Assembly: GCA_036339375.1 (NCBI GenBank)
Contig: JAYZBC010000001.1
Location: 1 to 7,558 of the forward strand
Reading direction: 5' to 3'
DNA length: 7,558 bases
Source: JAYZBC01 sp036339375
GTDB taxonomy: Bacteria; Pseudomonadota; Alphaproteobacteria; MPNO01; UBA2964
Shown: positions 1-6,191 of the stretch, in pieces
How positions within the stretch are numbered: the first letter of the stretch is position 1
Layout of the letters: each line of letters starts with the position of its first letter
Notes under the pieces: generated by a model
Told to the model about the DNA's origin: nothing
The model's database searches: none
The model's input: the letters and a program-made list of their open reading frames with translations, nothing else
Position numbers and translations under genes: made by a program

Positions 1-127
1 GATCAGCATCACGTGCAACAATTGCGACGTTGACACCCTCTTCTGCCAAGGATTCTGCACAGGCTCGCCCAATCCCTTGACTTCCCCCTGTTACAATTGC
101 GTTCCGACCATTTATCCCGAGTTCCAT
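1..127 (-). CDS. SDR family NAD(P)-dependent oxidoreductase (N-terminal part; continues off the left edge)
   Basis: The reverse strand encodes the first 42 residues of a short-chain dehydrogenase/reductase; the rest lies beyond base 1. After MELGINGRNA the protein shows the first beta strand and the glycine-rich nucleotide-binding turn TGGSQGIG at about residues 14-21 (SDR pattern TGxxxGIG). An Ala/Glu-rich helix and a second strand ending in VAIVARD follow. An Arg after that second strand is often seen in NADPH-preferring members, but this is weak evidence. The ATG at 127-125 is chosen because a strong Shine-Dalgarno (TGAGGAG, 134-140) sits 6 bases upstream and because the TGxxxGIG motif is at its usual distance from the start. 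The substrate cannot be told, since the catalytic Tyr-xxx-Lys and the C-terminal half are missing. The gene is divergent from the cupin gene and shares a 132-bp intergenic region with it. Confidence 0.9.
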   Translation of the reverse strand, partial: MELGINGRNAIVTGGSQGIGRACAESLAEEGVNVAIVARDAD

Positions 128-133
128 TTCGTT

Positions 134-140
134 CTCCTCA
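134..140 (-). promoter_or_regulatory. Shine-Dalgarno of the SDR gene
   Basis: Read on the reverse strand this is TGAGGAG, six bases before the ATG at 127-125. It fixes the start of the truncated dehydrogenase and is one of the two strongest ribosome binding sites in the window. Confidence 0.75.
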
Positions 141-259
141 AAAGTTTTTCTTATTTACCCTGATAACACCTGCAATCAAAGCGAGTGTTACTTTGTTGTT
201 CGTTTAATCCACTCATGGTATTTTTTAAAACATTAAAGCTGGTGAATGGGAATTAAGAG

Positions 260-850
260 ATGACAAAAAATGTTTTACCCGCCCTAGAAAGATTTATTAA
301 CAATCTTCGTGACATTTGGGAAGAATTTCCTGATGACGAAACTCGAATGAAACGGGCCCACTCTATTATGGAAAATGATCTTTTAAAGGATAAAGAACTC
401 AAAGAACATTGTAAGACCTGGCCCTCTACAGAAGGCCGTAAGAATTTGTTATTTTATACAGATCCTGACTACGGCTTTGTCATAAATGGCGTCGTTCGTG
501 TTCCGGGAAGAACCGGCAGTGTTCATGATCACGCTGACGCATGGGTCCTTTATGGGCTGCTGGACGGAAATGAAACCCTCGAAAGGTTTAAACGCTCCAA
601 TGAGGAACAAAAAGAAGGTTTTGCTGAAGTCGAATTGGTAAGCGTATCAGAGGGAAGAGCTGGAAAAGCCGATTTGGTCTCACCTTATGATATCCACGCT
701 GAACAGGGCGGGAAGAAAAGATCAGTAGCGATGATCCTTAGAAGCCGAGTTCTTGTCGGAAAAATATTGCAGGGACGGTATGACCGAGACACCGGAAAAT
801 ATTTTGAGGGTCCCGGACCAGAACAGATTCCTTTCCAACTATCTGCATAG
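260..850 (+). CDS. Cysteine-dioxygenase-like cupin, predicted metal-dependent double-stranded beta-helix enzyme
   Basis: This 196-residue protein is probably cytoplasmic; no signal peptide or membrane segment is visible. Residues 1-60 are helical and charged. The cupin barrel follows, with the motif SVHDHADAW at 87-95 (metal-ligand candidates His89 and His91), then GLLDGNETLERF at about 99-110, and a third candidate ligand, His146, in SPYDIHAEQ. The HxH...Gx(n)E...H layout resembles cysteine dioxygenase and the related uncharacterised group of predicted metal-dependent beta-helix proteins (COG5553-like, from memory). A mononuclear Fe(II) thiol dioxygenase or another small-molecule oxygenase is possible, but the substrate cannot be read from the sequence. 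The ATG at 260 is the first good start; only a weak purine-rich stretch (AAGAG, 255-259) precedes it. The OCD-family gene starts 19 bp after its stop, so the two are probably co-transcribed. Confidence 0.75.
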   Translation: MTKNVLPALERFINNLRDIWEEFPDDETRMKRAHSIMENDLLKDKELKEHCKTWPSTEGRKNLLFYTDPDYGFVINGVVRVPGRTGSVHDHADAWVLYGLLDGNETLERFKRSNEEQKEGFAEVELVSVSEGRAGKADLVSPYDIHAEQGGKKRSVAMILRSRVLVGKILQGRYDRDTGKYFEGPGPEQIPFQLSA

Positions 851-869
851 TTCCTCAAATTACAGCCAA

Positions 870-1862
870 ATGACTAACACCCCAATCTGGATCACAGAAG
901 CCAACGTTGTTTCTTTAATCAGCTTACCTGAGGCAGTAGGCGCCTTGGAACAAATTTTAGTTTTAGAGGCTGCCGAAAAAGCTGCCAATTTACCAAAAAC
1001 TCACCTAATGGTGGGAGCAAATGATGCCATGCATGCCCTCGGGGCTTCTATTGCTGGCGAAGACATTTGCGGGTTCAAAACTTGGGTTAATATTGCCGGG
1101 AAATCTTCAACAATTGTTAGTTTGTTTAGTTTGGTTGACGGCTCCCTGCTTGCAATAGTCGAGGCGACAGCGCTCGGTCAGATGCGAACCGCTGCAATGA
1201 CGGGGGTCGGTACAAAGTGGCTGGCCCCAAAAGATGCAAATGAAATGGCAGTTATTGGTTCAGGAAAACAGGCTTTAACCCAGGTTGCAGCCTGCACGGC
1301 TGTTCGCCCTTTAAAAAAATTACGGGTCTTTAGTAGAACTCCAACCTCTAAATCTCGGTTTGCCGAGGCTGTTCGGGCTGAATTTGGTTTTGAGGTTGTG
1401 GAAGCCTCCTCTTTGGAGGACGCGGTTACCGGTGTACCCATCATCACTTTGATTACAAATTCCACAGAACCTTTTCTCAAATCAAAAATGGTGGCAGCCG
1501 GCACCCATATTAACGCCATGGGGGCTATTGTCCCAACACGCATAGAATTTTTTGAGGACATTTTTTCGCGCAGCGATATTGTAGCTGTAGATAGCTTTCG
1601 AGGTGTTCGTGATTTATCGTCAGAATTCCGGAAGCATTATAAGGAGGATCAAGATGGGTGGGATTCTATACAACCCATTTCAAAAATAATTGCCAATCAA
1701 ATTCAAAGAGAAAAAAACTGCGATATTTCCCTTTTCAAAGCAATGGGCATGGGTATTTCTGATTTGGCGTTGGCGGTTGAAATTTATAAACGGGCACAAA
1801 AGGACGGGTTGTGCAACACAGTACCGGAACGCATACGCACCCCACCGCGCCTACAAAGATAG
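870..1862 (+). CDS. Ornithine cyclodeaminase / mu-crystallin family NAD(P)-dependent enzyme
   Basis: This 330-residue protein has the full length of the family (usually about 310-350). Members reduce or oxidise imines and amino acids: ornithine cyclodeaminase, alanine dehydrogenase, ketimine reductase, SbnB-like synthases. Visible marks are the substrate-site Lys70 in CGFKTWVN, Arg106 in the QMRTAAMTGVG segment, the Rossmann turn VIGSGKQA at 128-135, and a strand ending VFSR near 153-156. Further on are the block INAMGAIVPTRIEFF (214-228) and the C-terminal FKAMGMGISDLALA (289-302). The frame stays open upstream to a TTG at 753, but that 39-residue extension overlaps the cupin gene in another frame and has no family similarity. 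The ATG at 870 puts the domain at the right distance, although no clear Shine-Dalgarno precedes it. Translation may be coupled to the cupin gene 19 bp upstream. The exact substrate is not determinable; a true ornithine cyclodeaminase is only one option. Confidence 0.88.
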   Translation: MTNTPIWITEANVVSLISLPEAVGALEQILVLEAAEKAANLPKTHLMVGANDAMHALGASIAGEDICGFKTWVNIAGKSSTIVSLFSLVDGSLLAIVEATALGQMRTAAMTGVGTKWLAPKDANEMAVIGSGKQALTQVAACTAVRPLKKLRVFSRTPTSKSRFAEAVRAEFGFEVVEASSLEDAVTGVPIITLITNSTEPFLKSKMVAAGTHINAMGAIVPTRIEFFEDIFSRSDIVAVDSFRGVRDLSSEFRKHYKEDQDGWDSIQPISKIIANQIQREKNCDISLFKAMGMGISDLALAVEIYKRAQKDGLCNTVPERIRTPPRLQR

Positions 1863-1876
1863 GTTACTTCACATCT

Positions 1877-2452
1877 TCATTCTGCCTTTATCTTTTCAAT
1901 GATCACTGCTTCGACGGGCACATCACCCATTCCACCGGAATTTCCAGTAGTCGTAGATTCAATTTTTTTAACAACCTCTAAACCACTAATCACCTTTCCA
2001 AAAACTGCGTATCCCCAACCCCTTGAGTTTTTTTCCGTATGGTTCAAAAAAAGATTGTCAGCTGTGTTAATAAAAAATTGGGCTGTTGCGGAGTGTGGAT
2101 CATTTGTGCGTGCCATAGCTATTGTTCCAACTAAATTAGACAGGCCATTATCGGCTTCGTTCTCGATTGGATCTAATGTTTCTTTTTGATTCATATTTGG
2201 TTCAAACCCACCACCTTGAATCATGAACCCGGATATCACCCGATGGAAAATTGTTCCATCGTAGAATCCTGTTTTTACGTATTTTAAAAAGTTCTCTACT
2301 GTTTTTGGCGCTTTTTCGGCATCTAATTCAAGTTCAATATTGCCAAGATTTGTTTTTATTTCCACGTGTTTTTTCTCCTGCGCTGCAAAAACATTGCAGC
2401 TCAAAGTAATTATCAATAAAGCGGCCAACAAGGCCTTGGTGGTTCTTAACAT
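1877..2452 (-). CDS. ppiA: Periplasmic cyclophilin-type peptidyl-prolyl cis-trans isomerase (PpiA-like)
   Basis: This 191-residue exported cyclophilin catalyses cis-trans isomerisation of X-Pro bonds during protein folding. The N-terminus is a classic signal peptide: basic MLRTTK, a hydrophobic core (about 7-18), then CNVFAAQ, fitting signal peptidase I cleavage after Ala23. Cys19 also fits a relaxed lipobox (TLSC), so a lipoprotein is an alternative. The domain holds the key cyclophilin blocks: IFHRVISGFMIQGG (68-81, catalytic Arg71 and Gln79), TAQFFINT (123-130) and GYAVFGKVISGLEVV (147-161). Residues near 134-148 (LFLNHTEKNSRGWGY) match the PpiA/PpiB loop. The ATG at 2452-2450 has a weak GGAT upstream. 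The gene converges on the OCD-family gene with only 14 bp between the stops and no recognisable terminator. It is a housekeeping-type gene that does not obviously belong to the neighbouring catabolic operons. Confidence 0.93.
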   Translation of the reverse strand: MLRTTKALLAALLIITLSCNVFAAQEKKHVEIKTNLGNIELELDAEKAPKTVENFLKYVKTGFYDGTIFHRVISGFMIQGGGFEPNMNQKETLDPIENEADNGLSNLVGTIAMARTNDPHSATAQFFINTADNLFLNHTEKNSRGWGYAVFGKVISGLEVVKKIESTTTGNSGGMGDVPVEAVIIEKIKAE

Positions 2453-2544
2453 TTTTTATCCAAATCCATTTAACAAAAACTTACCTGAAATCAAATCAAC
2501 TTCTCAAACTATTGCCTTGGATTTGCAAGCCAAAATAGTGCTGT

Positions 2545-2564
2545 GTTCTTCTATAAATAAGAAC
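2545..2564. repeat. Small perfect inverted repeat upstream of ppiA
   Basis: GTTCTT (2545-2550) and AAGAAC (2559-2564) form a perfect 6-bp inverted repeat around an AT-rich 8-base centre. It lies in the 184-bp gap between the AMDase-like gene and ppiA, about 95 bp upstream of the ppiA start. No T-run follows on either strand, so it does not look like an intrinsic terminator. It could be an operator half-site pair or chance. The rest of the 2453-2636 gap shows no convincing promoter hexamers, small ORF or RNA. Confidence 0.25.
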
Positions 2565-2636
2565 TCCAACATACCATAACTGAGCATAGAGTTTATTTTT
2601 GTTCGATGCCAACGGTATATCAAAGCCTCTCTCAAT

Positions 2637-3356
2637 TTAATGTGCATATAATAGTTGCCCATAACCTTTTATAGGATCGTCAACTCCACATTCCCTTAAT
2701 GCCCGCCACACAATTGCTTGAAGAGCAGTGATGACTTTGATCCCAAATTCTTTTTCTAAAGGTTCTATTACCCCAATGGTCGCGAAATGTGGACAAGGGA
2801 TATAAAGGGTGTCTGCCTCTGGGTGGTTTTTGCAAATTTTAACCCCTAAATTAAGTACCGTTTTCTCATTGACTTGTCCGAGTTCAATAAATTCTGCTGC
2901 CAATCCTTCACATTCGACAGGTTCCCCACCGAGTTCTCTCACATAACCTTCAAAACGTTTATTATGGGAATCGTCGTAAGGTTGAATTATCCCCACTCTT
3001 CTAGCTTGGAGAATTTCAAAGGCATCCTTTTGTGCAGATAAGCTGGTAATGACGGGGAGACCAATTTCTTTTGATGTAGCCCTCGCCATTTCTCCGGCAT
3101 TTGAAAAACCGCGCGATGCATTAATTGGAAGACCGCCGAAAACAAATAAATCAACACCCGCACGTGCCATAGCACGCGCGACATTCAGACTAACATCATA
3201 GGCCCGATTGACTTCATCACCTGTTCTATCAACCAAGGGGAGAGTATTCACAACCAGTGTTACCCCTTTGGGTACAATTTTGTAAAATTCGTAGGGAAAT
3301 ACCTCTGTCGCCGCCGGCGGTGAGGTATACCCTATCCTCGCTCGATTTCCATACAT
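2637..3356 (-). CDS. Arylmalonate decarboxylase-like protein of the Asp/Glu racemase superfamily
   Basis: This 239-residue cytoplasmic protein has the fold signatures of the Asp/Glu/hydantoin racemase - maleate isomerase - arylmalonate decarboxylase (AMDase) group. From the ATG, RIGYTSPPAATE (7-18) matches the N-terminal strand and PPA dioxyanion loop of AMDase. FGGLPINASRGF (73-84) is the first catalytic loop and has Gly instead of Cys. PYDDSHNKRF (126-135) contains a conserved Tyr, IPCPHFATIG (186-195) supplies the single catalytic-type Cys188, and GYGQLLYAH closes the protein like AMDase. Racemases and maleate isomerases normally use two Cys; one Cys plus Gly is the AMDase arrangement. A cofactor-free decarboxylase or isomerase of a malonate-like or unsaturated diacid is therefore suggested, substrate unknown. 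The frame extends two codons further to a TTG at 3362, but GGGAAG lies 9 bases before the ATG and only 3 before the TTG, so the ATG is preferred. It lies 24 bp downstream of the amidohydrolase gene in the same operon. Confidence 0.82.
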   Translation of the reverse strand: MYGNRARIGYTSPPAATEVFPYEFYKIVPKGVTLVVNTLPLVDRTGDEVNRAYDVSLNVARAMARAGVDLFVFGGLPINASRGFSNAGEMARATSKEIGLPVITSLSAQKDAFEILQARRVGIIQPYDDSHNKRFEGYVRELGGEPVECEGLAAEFIELGQVNEKTVLNLGVKICKNHPEADTLYIPCPHFATIGVIEPLEKEFGIKVITALQAIVWRALRECGVDDPIKGYGQLLYAH

Positions 3357-3365
3357 TTGCAAAAA

Positions 3366-3371
3366 CTTCCC
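3366..3371 (-). promoter_or_regulatory. Shine-Dalgarno that decides the AMDase-like start
   Basis: On the reverse strand this reads GGGAAG. It is nine bases from the ATG at 3356-3354 but only three from the upstream in-frame TTG at 3362-3360, which favours the ATG. It lies in the 24-bp gap after the amidohydrolase stop. Confidence 0.5.
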
Positions 3372-3380
3372 AATAAAGAA

Positions 3381-4430
3381 TTATAAACCATAAAATTCGC
3401 GCGCATTGTCCTCTAAAATTTTTGCAGCAATTTCGGGGGAAACTTTGCCATCTGAACTCAGTTTTCGCATAGCTTCAATCTCGGTGGAGGTATCAGCATG
3501 ACCATAATCGGTCCCGACCATTAATTGAGTCTCGCCCGCATACTTAACGACATAATCAAGGTCGTCAGTAACCTGGCAGGCAACATACATATTGTTGTCT
3601 GCCATAATGCTGTTAGACATCTCAACCCCTCTTCTAGAAAGTCGGATTGAAAGATCATTAAGGACATAGGGTACCCATTGAGCGCTAACTTCTAGAAAAG
3701 CCCAGCGAAGTTTGGGAAACATAGCGGGTATTTCATTCATCAGAAGACTGTGAAAGGTGGCAACCACCGGGAGTTTAGCTTTTGCAAAACCACAATCTTC
3801 CTTATACATACCCTCCAGGAGAAAACTGTTATTGCCCGAGTGAAAACAAATTGGCAAATCCAACTCCTGCGCCATTTCATAGAGAGGAAAATATTGCGAA
3901 GAGCTTGGAGGAATGTCGTACTCTATACCGTGTAAATAGATTCCACAGGCCCCATTTTTTTTACCGAACTCAAGTTCTTCACGCAAACGCTCCATGGAAA
4001 GGAGATGAGGCATCACCACCCAGCGCAATCGATTTGGGGCTCTTTTCCAGATATCAACTAACCAACGGTTGTAACAACGGCACAGGGCAAATTCGACTTC
4101 TCGGTTCATCGTCCAAGGGCGTAAAAATACAGTTGGATAGAGGACTTGGACATCTATTTCTAACTGATCCATATGCTTTAAACGTCCCTCAATATCCTCC
4201 ATCTCACGCGCTTCTTTCGCCGTATCTGCCCCAACGTTTCCTTCTTTAGGCTGCATCCGATTGTCCATAAACCAAAATTCGCGTTGAAGCACACCAACAT
4301 TGCTTAGAATAGAATGTTTCTTACCTTTAGCCCGCACAACTAATGGACGATATTTTTCAAATTCGGGGTCTAAAAAGTTAAAAGTGGATTCACACTCCAC
4401 AACGTGTGCGTCGGCATCTATTGAGCCCAT
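3381..4430 (-). CDS. Amidohydrolase-2 family metal-dependent hydrolase/decarboxylase
   Basis: This 349-residue TIM-barrel metalloenzyme belongs to the amidohydrolase-related group (PF04909 type), which includes ACMSD, gamma-resorcylate and 5-carboxyvanillate decarboxylases, and hydratases such as LigJ. The first strand carries IDADAHVVE, giving an Asp7-x-His9 metal motif. FHSG (His197) and FHSLLMNE (His227) supply the mid-barrel histidines, FLEVSAQWVPY (245-255) is the typical Glu/Trp block, and VGTDYGHAD (305-313) holds the late Asp308. The C-terminal KILEDNAREFYGL is the usual closing helix. No signal peptide is present. The start is certain: GGAGGAA lies just upstream of the ATG at 4430. 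The gene is first in an operon with the AMDase-like gene and divergent from the sulfatase. Hydrolase, hydratase and non-oxidative decarboxylase remain possible; the pairing with a cofactor-free decarboxylase-like protein favours, as inference, a carboxylic acid substrate. Confidence 0.88.
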   Translation of the reverse strand: MGSIDADAHVVECESTFNFLDPEFEKYRPLVVRAKGKKHSILSNVGVLQREFWFMDNRMQPKEGNVGADTAKEAREMEDIEGRLKHMDQLEIDVQVLYPTVFLRPWTMNREVEFALCRCYNRWLVDIWKRAPNRLRWVVMPHLLSMERLREELEFGKKNGACGIYLHGIEYDIPPSSSQYFPLYEMAQELDLPICFHSGNNSFLLEGMYKEDCGFAKAKLPVVATFHSLLMNEIPAMFPKLRWAFLEVSAQWVPYVLNDLSIRLSRRGVEMSNSIMADNNMYVACQVTDDLDYVVKYAGETQLMVGTDYGHADTSTEIEAMRKLSSDGKVSPEIAAKILEDNAREFYGL

Positions 4431-4433
4431 TGG

Positions 4434-4442
4434 TTCCTCCGG
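4434..4442 (-). promoter_or_regulatory. Shine-Dalgarno of the amidohydrolase gene
   Basis: The reverse strand reads CCGGAGGAA, ending three bases before the ATG at 4430-4428, with the GGAGG core at a normal distance. It is the strongest ribosome binding site in the window and suggests that this operon is well translated. Confidence 0.75.
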
Positions 4443-4498
4443 TTTAACCTAGTCGCGTTTCTATTTTCAAAATTAAGAGATTCGAAAGGTTAGAAAAA

Positions 4499-4507
4499 TT
4501 TATAACA
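4499..4507 (-). promoter_or_regulatory. Candidate extended -10 promoter for the amidohydrolase operon
   Basis: On the reverse strand the sequence TGTTATAAA matches an extended -10 element (TG-N-TATAAT with five of six bases). It would start transcription near 4492 and give a leader of about 60 bases before the amidohydrolase ATG. No good -35 box is seen, which extended -10 promoters can tolerate. The surrounding 144-bp divergent region is AT-rich, so a chance match is possible. Confidence 0.33.
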
Positions 4508-4510
4508 AAT

Positions 4511-4539
4511 TTGGCGCAAAGGGTTTCATGGTTTATGAA
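4511..4539 (+). promoter_or_regulatory. Candidate sigma70-type promoter for the sulfatase
   Basis: TTGGCG (4511-4516) and TATGAA (4534-4539) are separated by 17 bases and match the consensus at 8 of 12 positions. Transcription would begin near 4546, about 29 bases before the sulfatase ATG. The candidate lies almost back to back with the reverse-strand extended -10, so one regulator bound here could control both operons. This is inference from position only. Confidence 0.28.
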
Positions 4540-4574
4540 TAAAGAATAAATAGCATAATAATGGAAAAATTCGA

Positions 4575-6179
4575 ATGAGTGATCGACCAAATTTTATTCT
4601 TTTTATAACCGATCAACACCGCGCAGATTATCTCGGATGTTACGGCCATTCGGTTCTTAAAACTCCGAATATAGACTCTATCGCTCAGAATGGCGTCCGG
4701 TTTAATCGCTTTTATGTTTCGAGCCCTATTTGTATGCCCAATAGAGCTACCTTAATGACAGGGCGGAATCCCTCCGTACATGGTGTAAGACAGAACGGGA
4801 ATCCTCTTCCCCTATCTTCAAACACCTTTGTAGAAATGCTACGGGCAGCAGGTTATAAAACTGCCCTTATCGGAAAAAGCCATTTACAGAATTTTACTGC
4901 ACACCCACCTTTAGCTAAGGCCAAAGAACCTGAGCAAGGATACACACCGACACAGGAAAGGTTAAAGGAGGCTATAGTTGGTGCCTACATGGATGGCGAT
5001 TACACCCAGGAGCGCCCCGACTACTGGCAGAACCAAGACGCAAAATTATCTTTACCGTTTTATGGTTATAAACATGTAGACCTTTGTTTTGACCACGGAG
5101 ATATGTGCGGCGGTGATTATTATTGGTGGCTCAAAGAAAAACGCTCAGACGCCGACGAGTTGAGAGGACCAGAAAATGGGTTGCCCCACAACTATTCACT
5201 CCGTCAGGCTTGGCGAACTGCAGTACCTCAAGAACTCTACCCTACCGCATGGATTGCCGATCACGCACAAAATTATATAAAAAATCATGCAGCCTCAGGC
5301 GATGATGCACCTTTTTACATTACAGCATCTTTCCCTGACCCCCATCATCCATTCACACCTCCAGGCCAGTACTGGGATATGTACAAACCCGAACAAATGG
5401 AAATTCCGGCCATATACGGGATAAATGATTGGGAGCCTCCGCCACATGTAAAAGCGCTCCTCGATCGAAGAGACGCCGGCGAACCGCCTGAAGACGGAAT
5501 TATGTCGTACGGCATTAATGTTCAGGAGGCGCTCGAGGCCCGAGCGCTTACATGCGGGATGATAGCAATGATTGACGATGCCGTTGGCAAAATAGTTTCT
5601 ACACTGGAAAGTCATGGTTTAAGCGATAATACAGTTTTAATGTTTACAAGTGATCATGGTGACCATCTTGGTGATCACTGTATGTTACGCAAGGGCCCTG
5701 CTCATTATCGAGAATTGGTAAGAGTACCCTTCCTTTGGTCTGACCCAAGTTCAGACGTTAACGGAGCTGAGAATGAAGCTATTACCGGTACAATAGACAT
5801 TTCTGCAACGGTCATGGACCGCGCAAAAATACAACCCTACAACGGGTTACAAGGGAAGAGCTTGTTGCCAACGATAAACAAACCAGATGATAAGGGGTCA
5901 CGAAATGCAATTCTCATCGAGGAGGATAATCAGCGTGTGTTACCGGGTTTAGGACCAAACCCAAAAGCGAGAACACTGATCACCAAGACGTGGCGCCTTT
6001 CCGTCTATCACGGACAAAATTGGGGAGAATTATACGACCTAGAAAATGATCCTGGAGAGCTTAAAAACTTGTGGGACACAAAGGAGTACAAAGATGTAAA
6101 AACCATGATGTTTGAGCGTTTAATCCAGGAACAGATCTCCCTTAATGATACTTCCCCATTGCCGCTCGGGCGTGCATAA
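4575..6179 (+). CDS. Sulfatase-family hydrolase with formylglycine motif (aryl/choline sulfatase or phosphonate monoester hydrolase type)
   Basis: This 534-residue enzyme of the alkaline phosphatase superfamily cleaves sulfate, phosphate or phosphonate esters. PNFILFITDQHRADYLGCYG opens the fold and supplies metal ligands Asp13 and Gln14. ICMPNRATLMTGR (52-64) is the CxPxR signature, in which Cys53 would be converted to formylglycine. GKSHLQ (100-105) gives Lys101 and His103, DPHHPF (255-260) gives His257, and FTSDHGDHLGDH (357-368) gives Asp360 and His361. The C-terminal LYDLENDPGELKNL is typical of sulfatases. There is no signal peptide, so the enzyme is cytoplasmic and should act on an imported small ester. 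As I recall, Asp-Gln rather than Asp-Asp at the N-terminal metal site is shared with phosphonate monoester hydrolases and some choline-sulfatase-like enzymes, so the ester type is open. A weak GGAAAA precedes the ATG. The DUF924 gene follows after 12 bp. The formylglycine-generating enzyme is not in the window. Confidence 0.92.
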   Translation: MSDRPNFILFITDQHRADYLGCYGHSVLKTPNIDSIAQNGVRFNRFYVSSPICMPNRATLMTGRNPSVHGVRQNGNPLPLSSNTFVEMLRAAGYKTALIGKSHLQNFTAHPPLAKAKEPEQGYTPTQERLKEAIVGAYMDGDYTQERPDYWQNQDAKLSLPFYGYKHVDLCFDHGDMCGGDYYWWLKEKRSDADELRGPENGLPHNYSLRQAWRTAVPQELYPTAWIADHAQNYIKNHAASGDDAPFYITASFPDPHHPFTPPGQYWDMYKPEQMEIPAIYGINDWEPPPHVKALLDRRDAGEPPEDGIMSYGINVQEALEARALTCGMIAMIDDAVGKIVSTLESHGLSDNTVLMFTSDHGDHLGDHCMLRKGPAHYRELVRVPFLWSDPSSDVNGAENEAITGTIDISATVMDRAKIQPYNGLQGKSLLPTINKPDDKGSRNAILIEEDNQRVLPGLGPNPKARTLITKTWRLSVYHGQNWGELYDLENDPGELKNLWDTKEYKDVKTMMFERLIQEQISLNDTSPLPLGRA

Positions 6180-6191
6180 AAAAGCTGATAA

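Noticed and set aside
753..869. An N-terminal extension of the OCD-family reading frame starting at TTG 753.
   Set aside because: It overlaps 98 bases of the well-supported cupin gene in another frame, has no resemblance to the family N-terminus, and the ATG at 870 gives a protein of normal length.
1178..1561. A reverse open frame of 127 codons inside the OCD-family gene.
   Set aside because: It is antisense to the Rossmann region of the OCD-family enzyme and resembles no protein family.
1899..2189. A forward open frame of about 96 codons opposite ppiA.
   Set aside because: It is the antisense shadow of a clear cyclophilin and has no motif or ribosome binding site of its own.
3782..4249. 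A forward open frame of 155 codons opposite the amidohydrolase.
   Set aside because: It is antisense to conserved metal-site and barrel motifs of a real gene, is rich in Pro/Asn with no domain, and lacks a Shine-Dalgarno.
5649..5679. A perfect 8-bp inverted repeat, AGTGATCA (5649-5656) with TGATCACT (5672-5679), in the sulfatase.
   Set aside because: It lies inside the conserved metal-site block SDHGDHLGDH, where repeated Gly-Asp-His codons create the symmetry; no separate function is needed.
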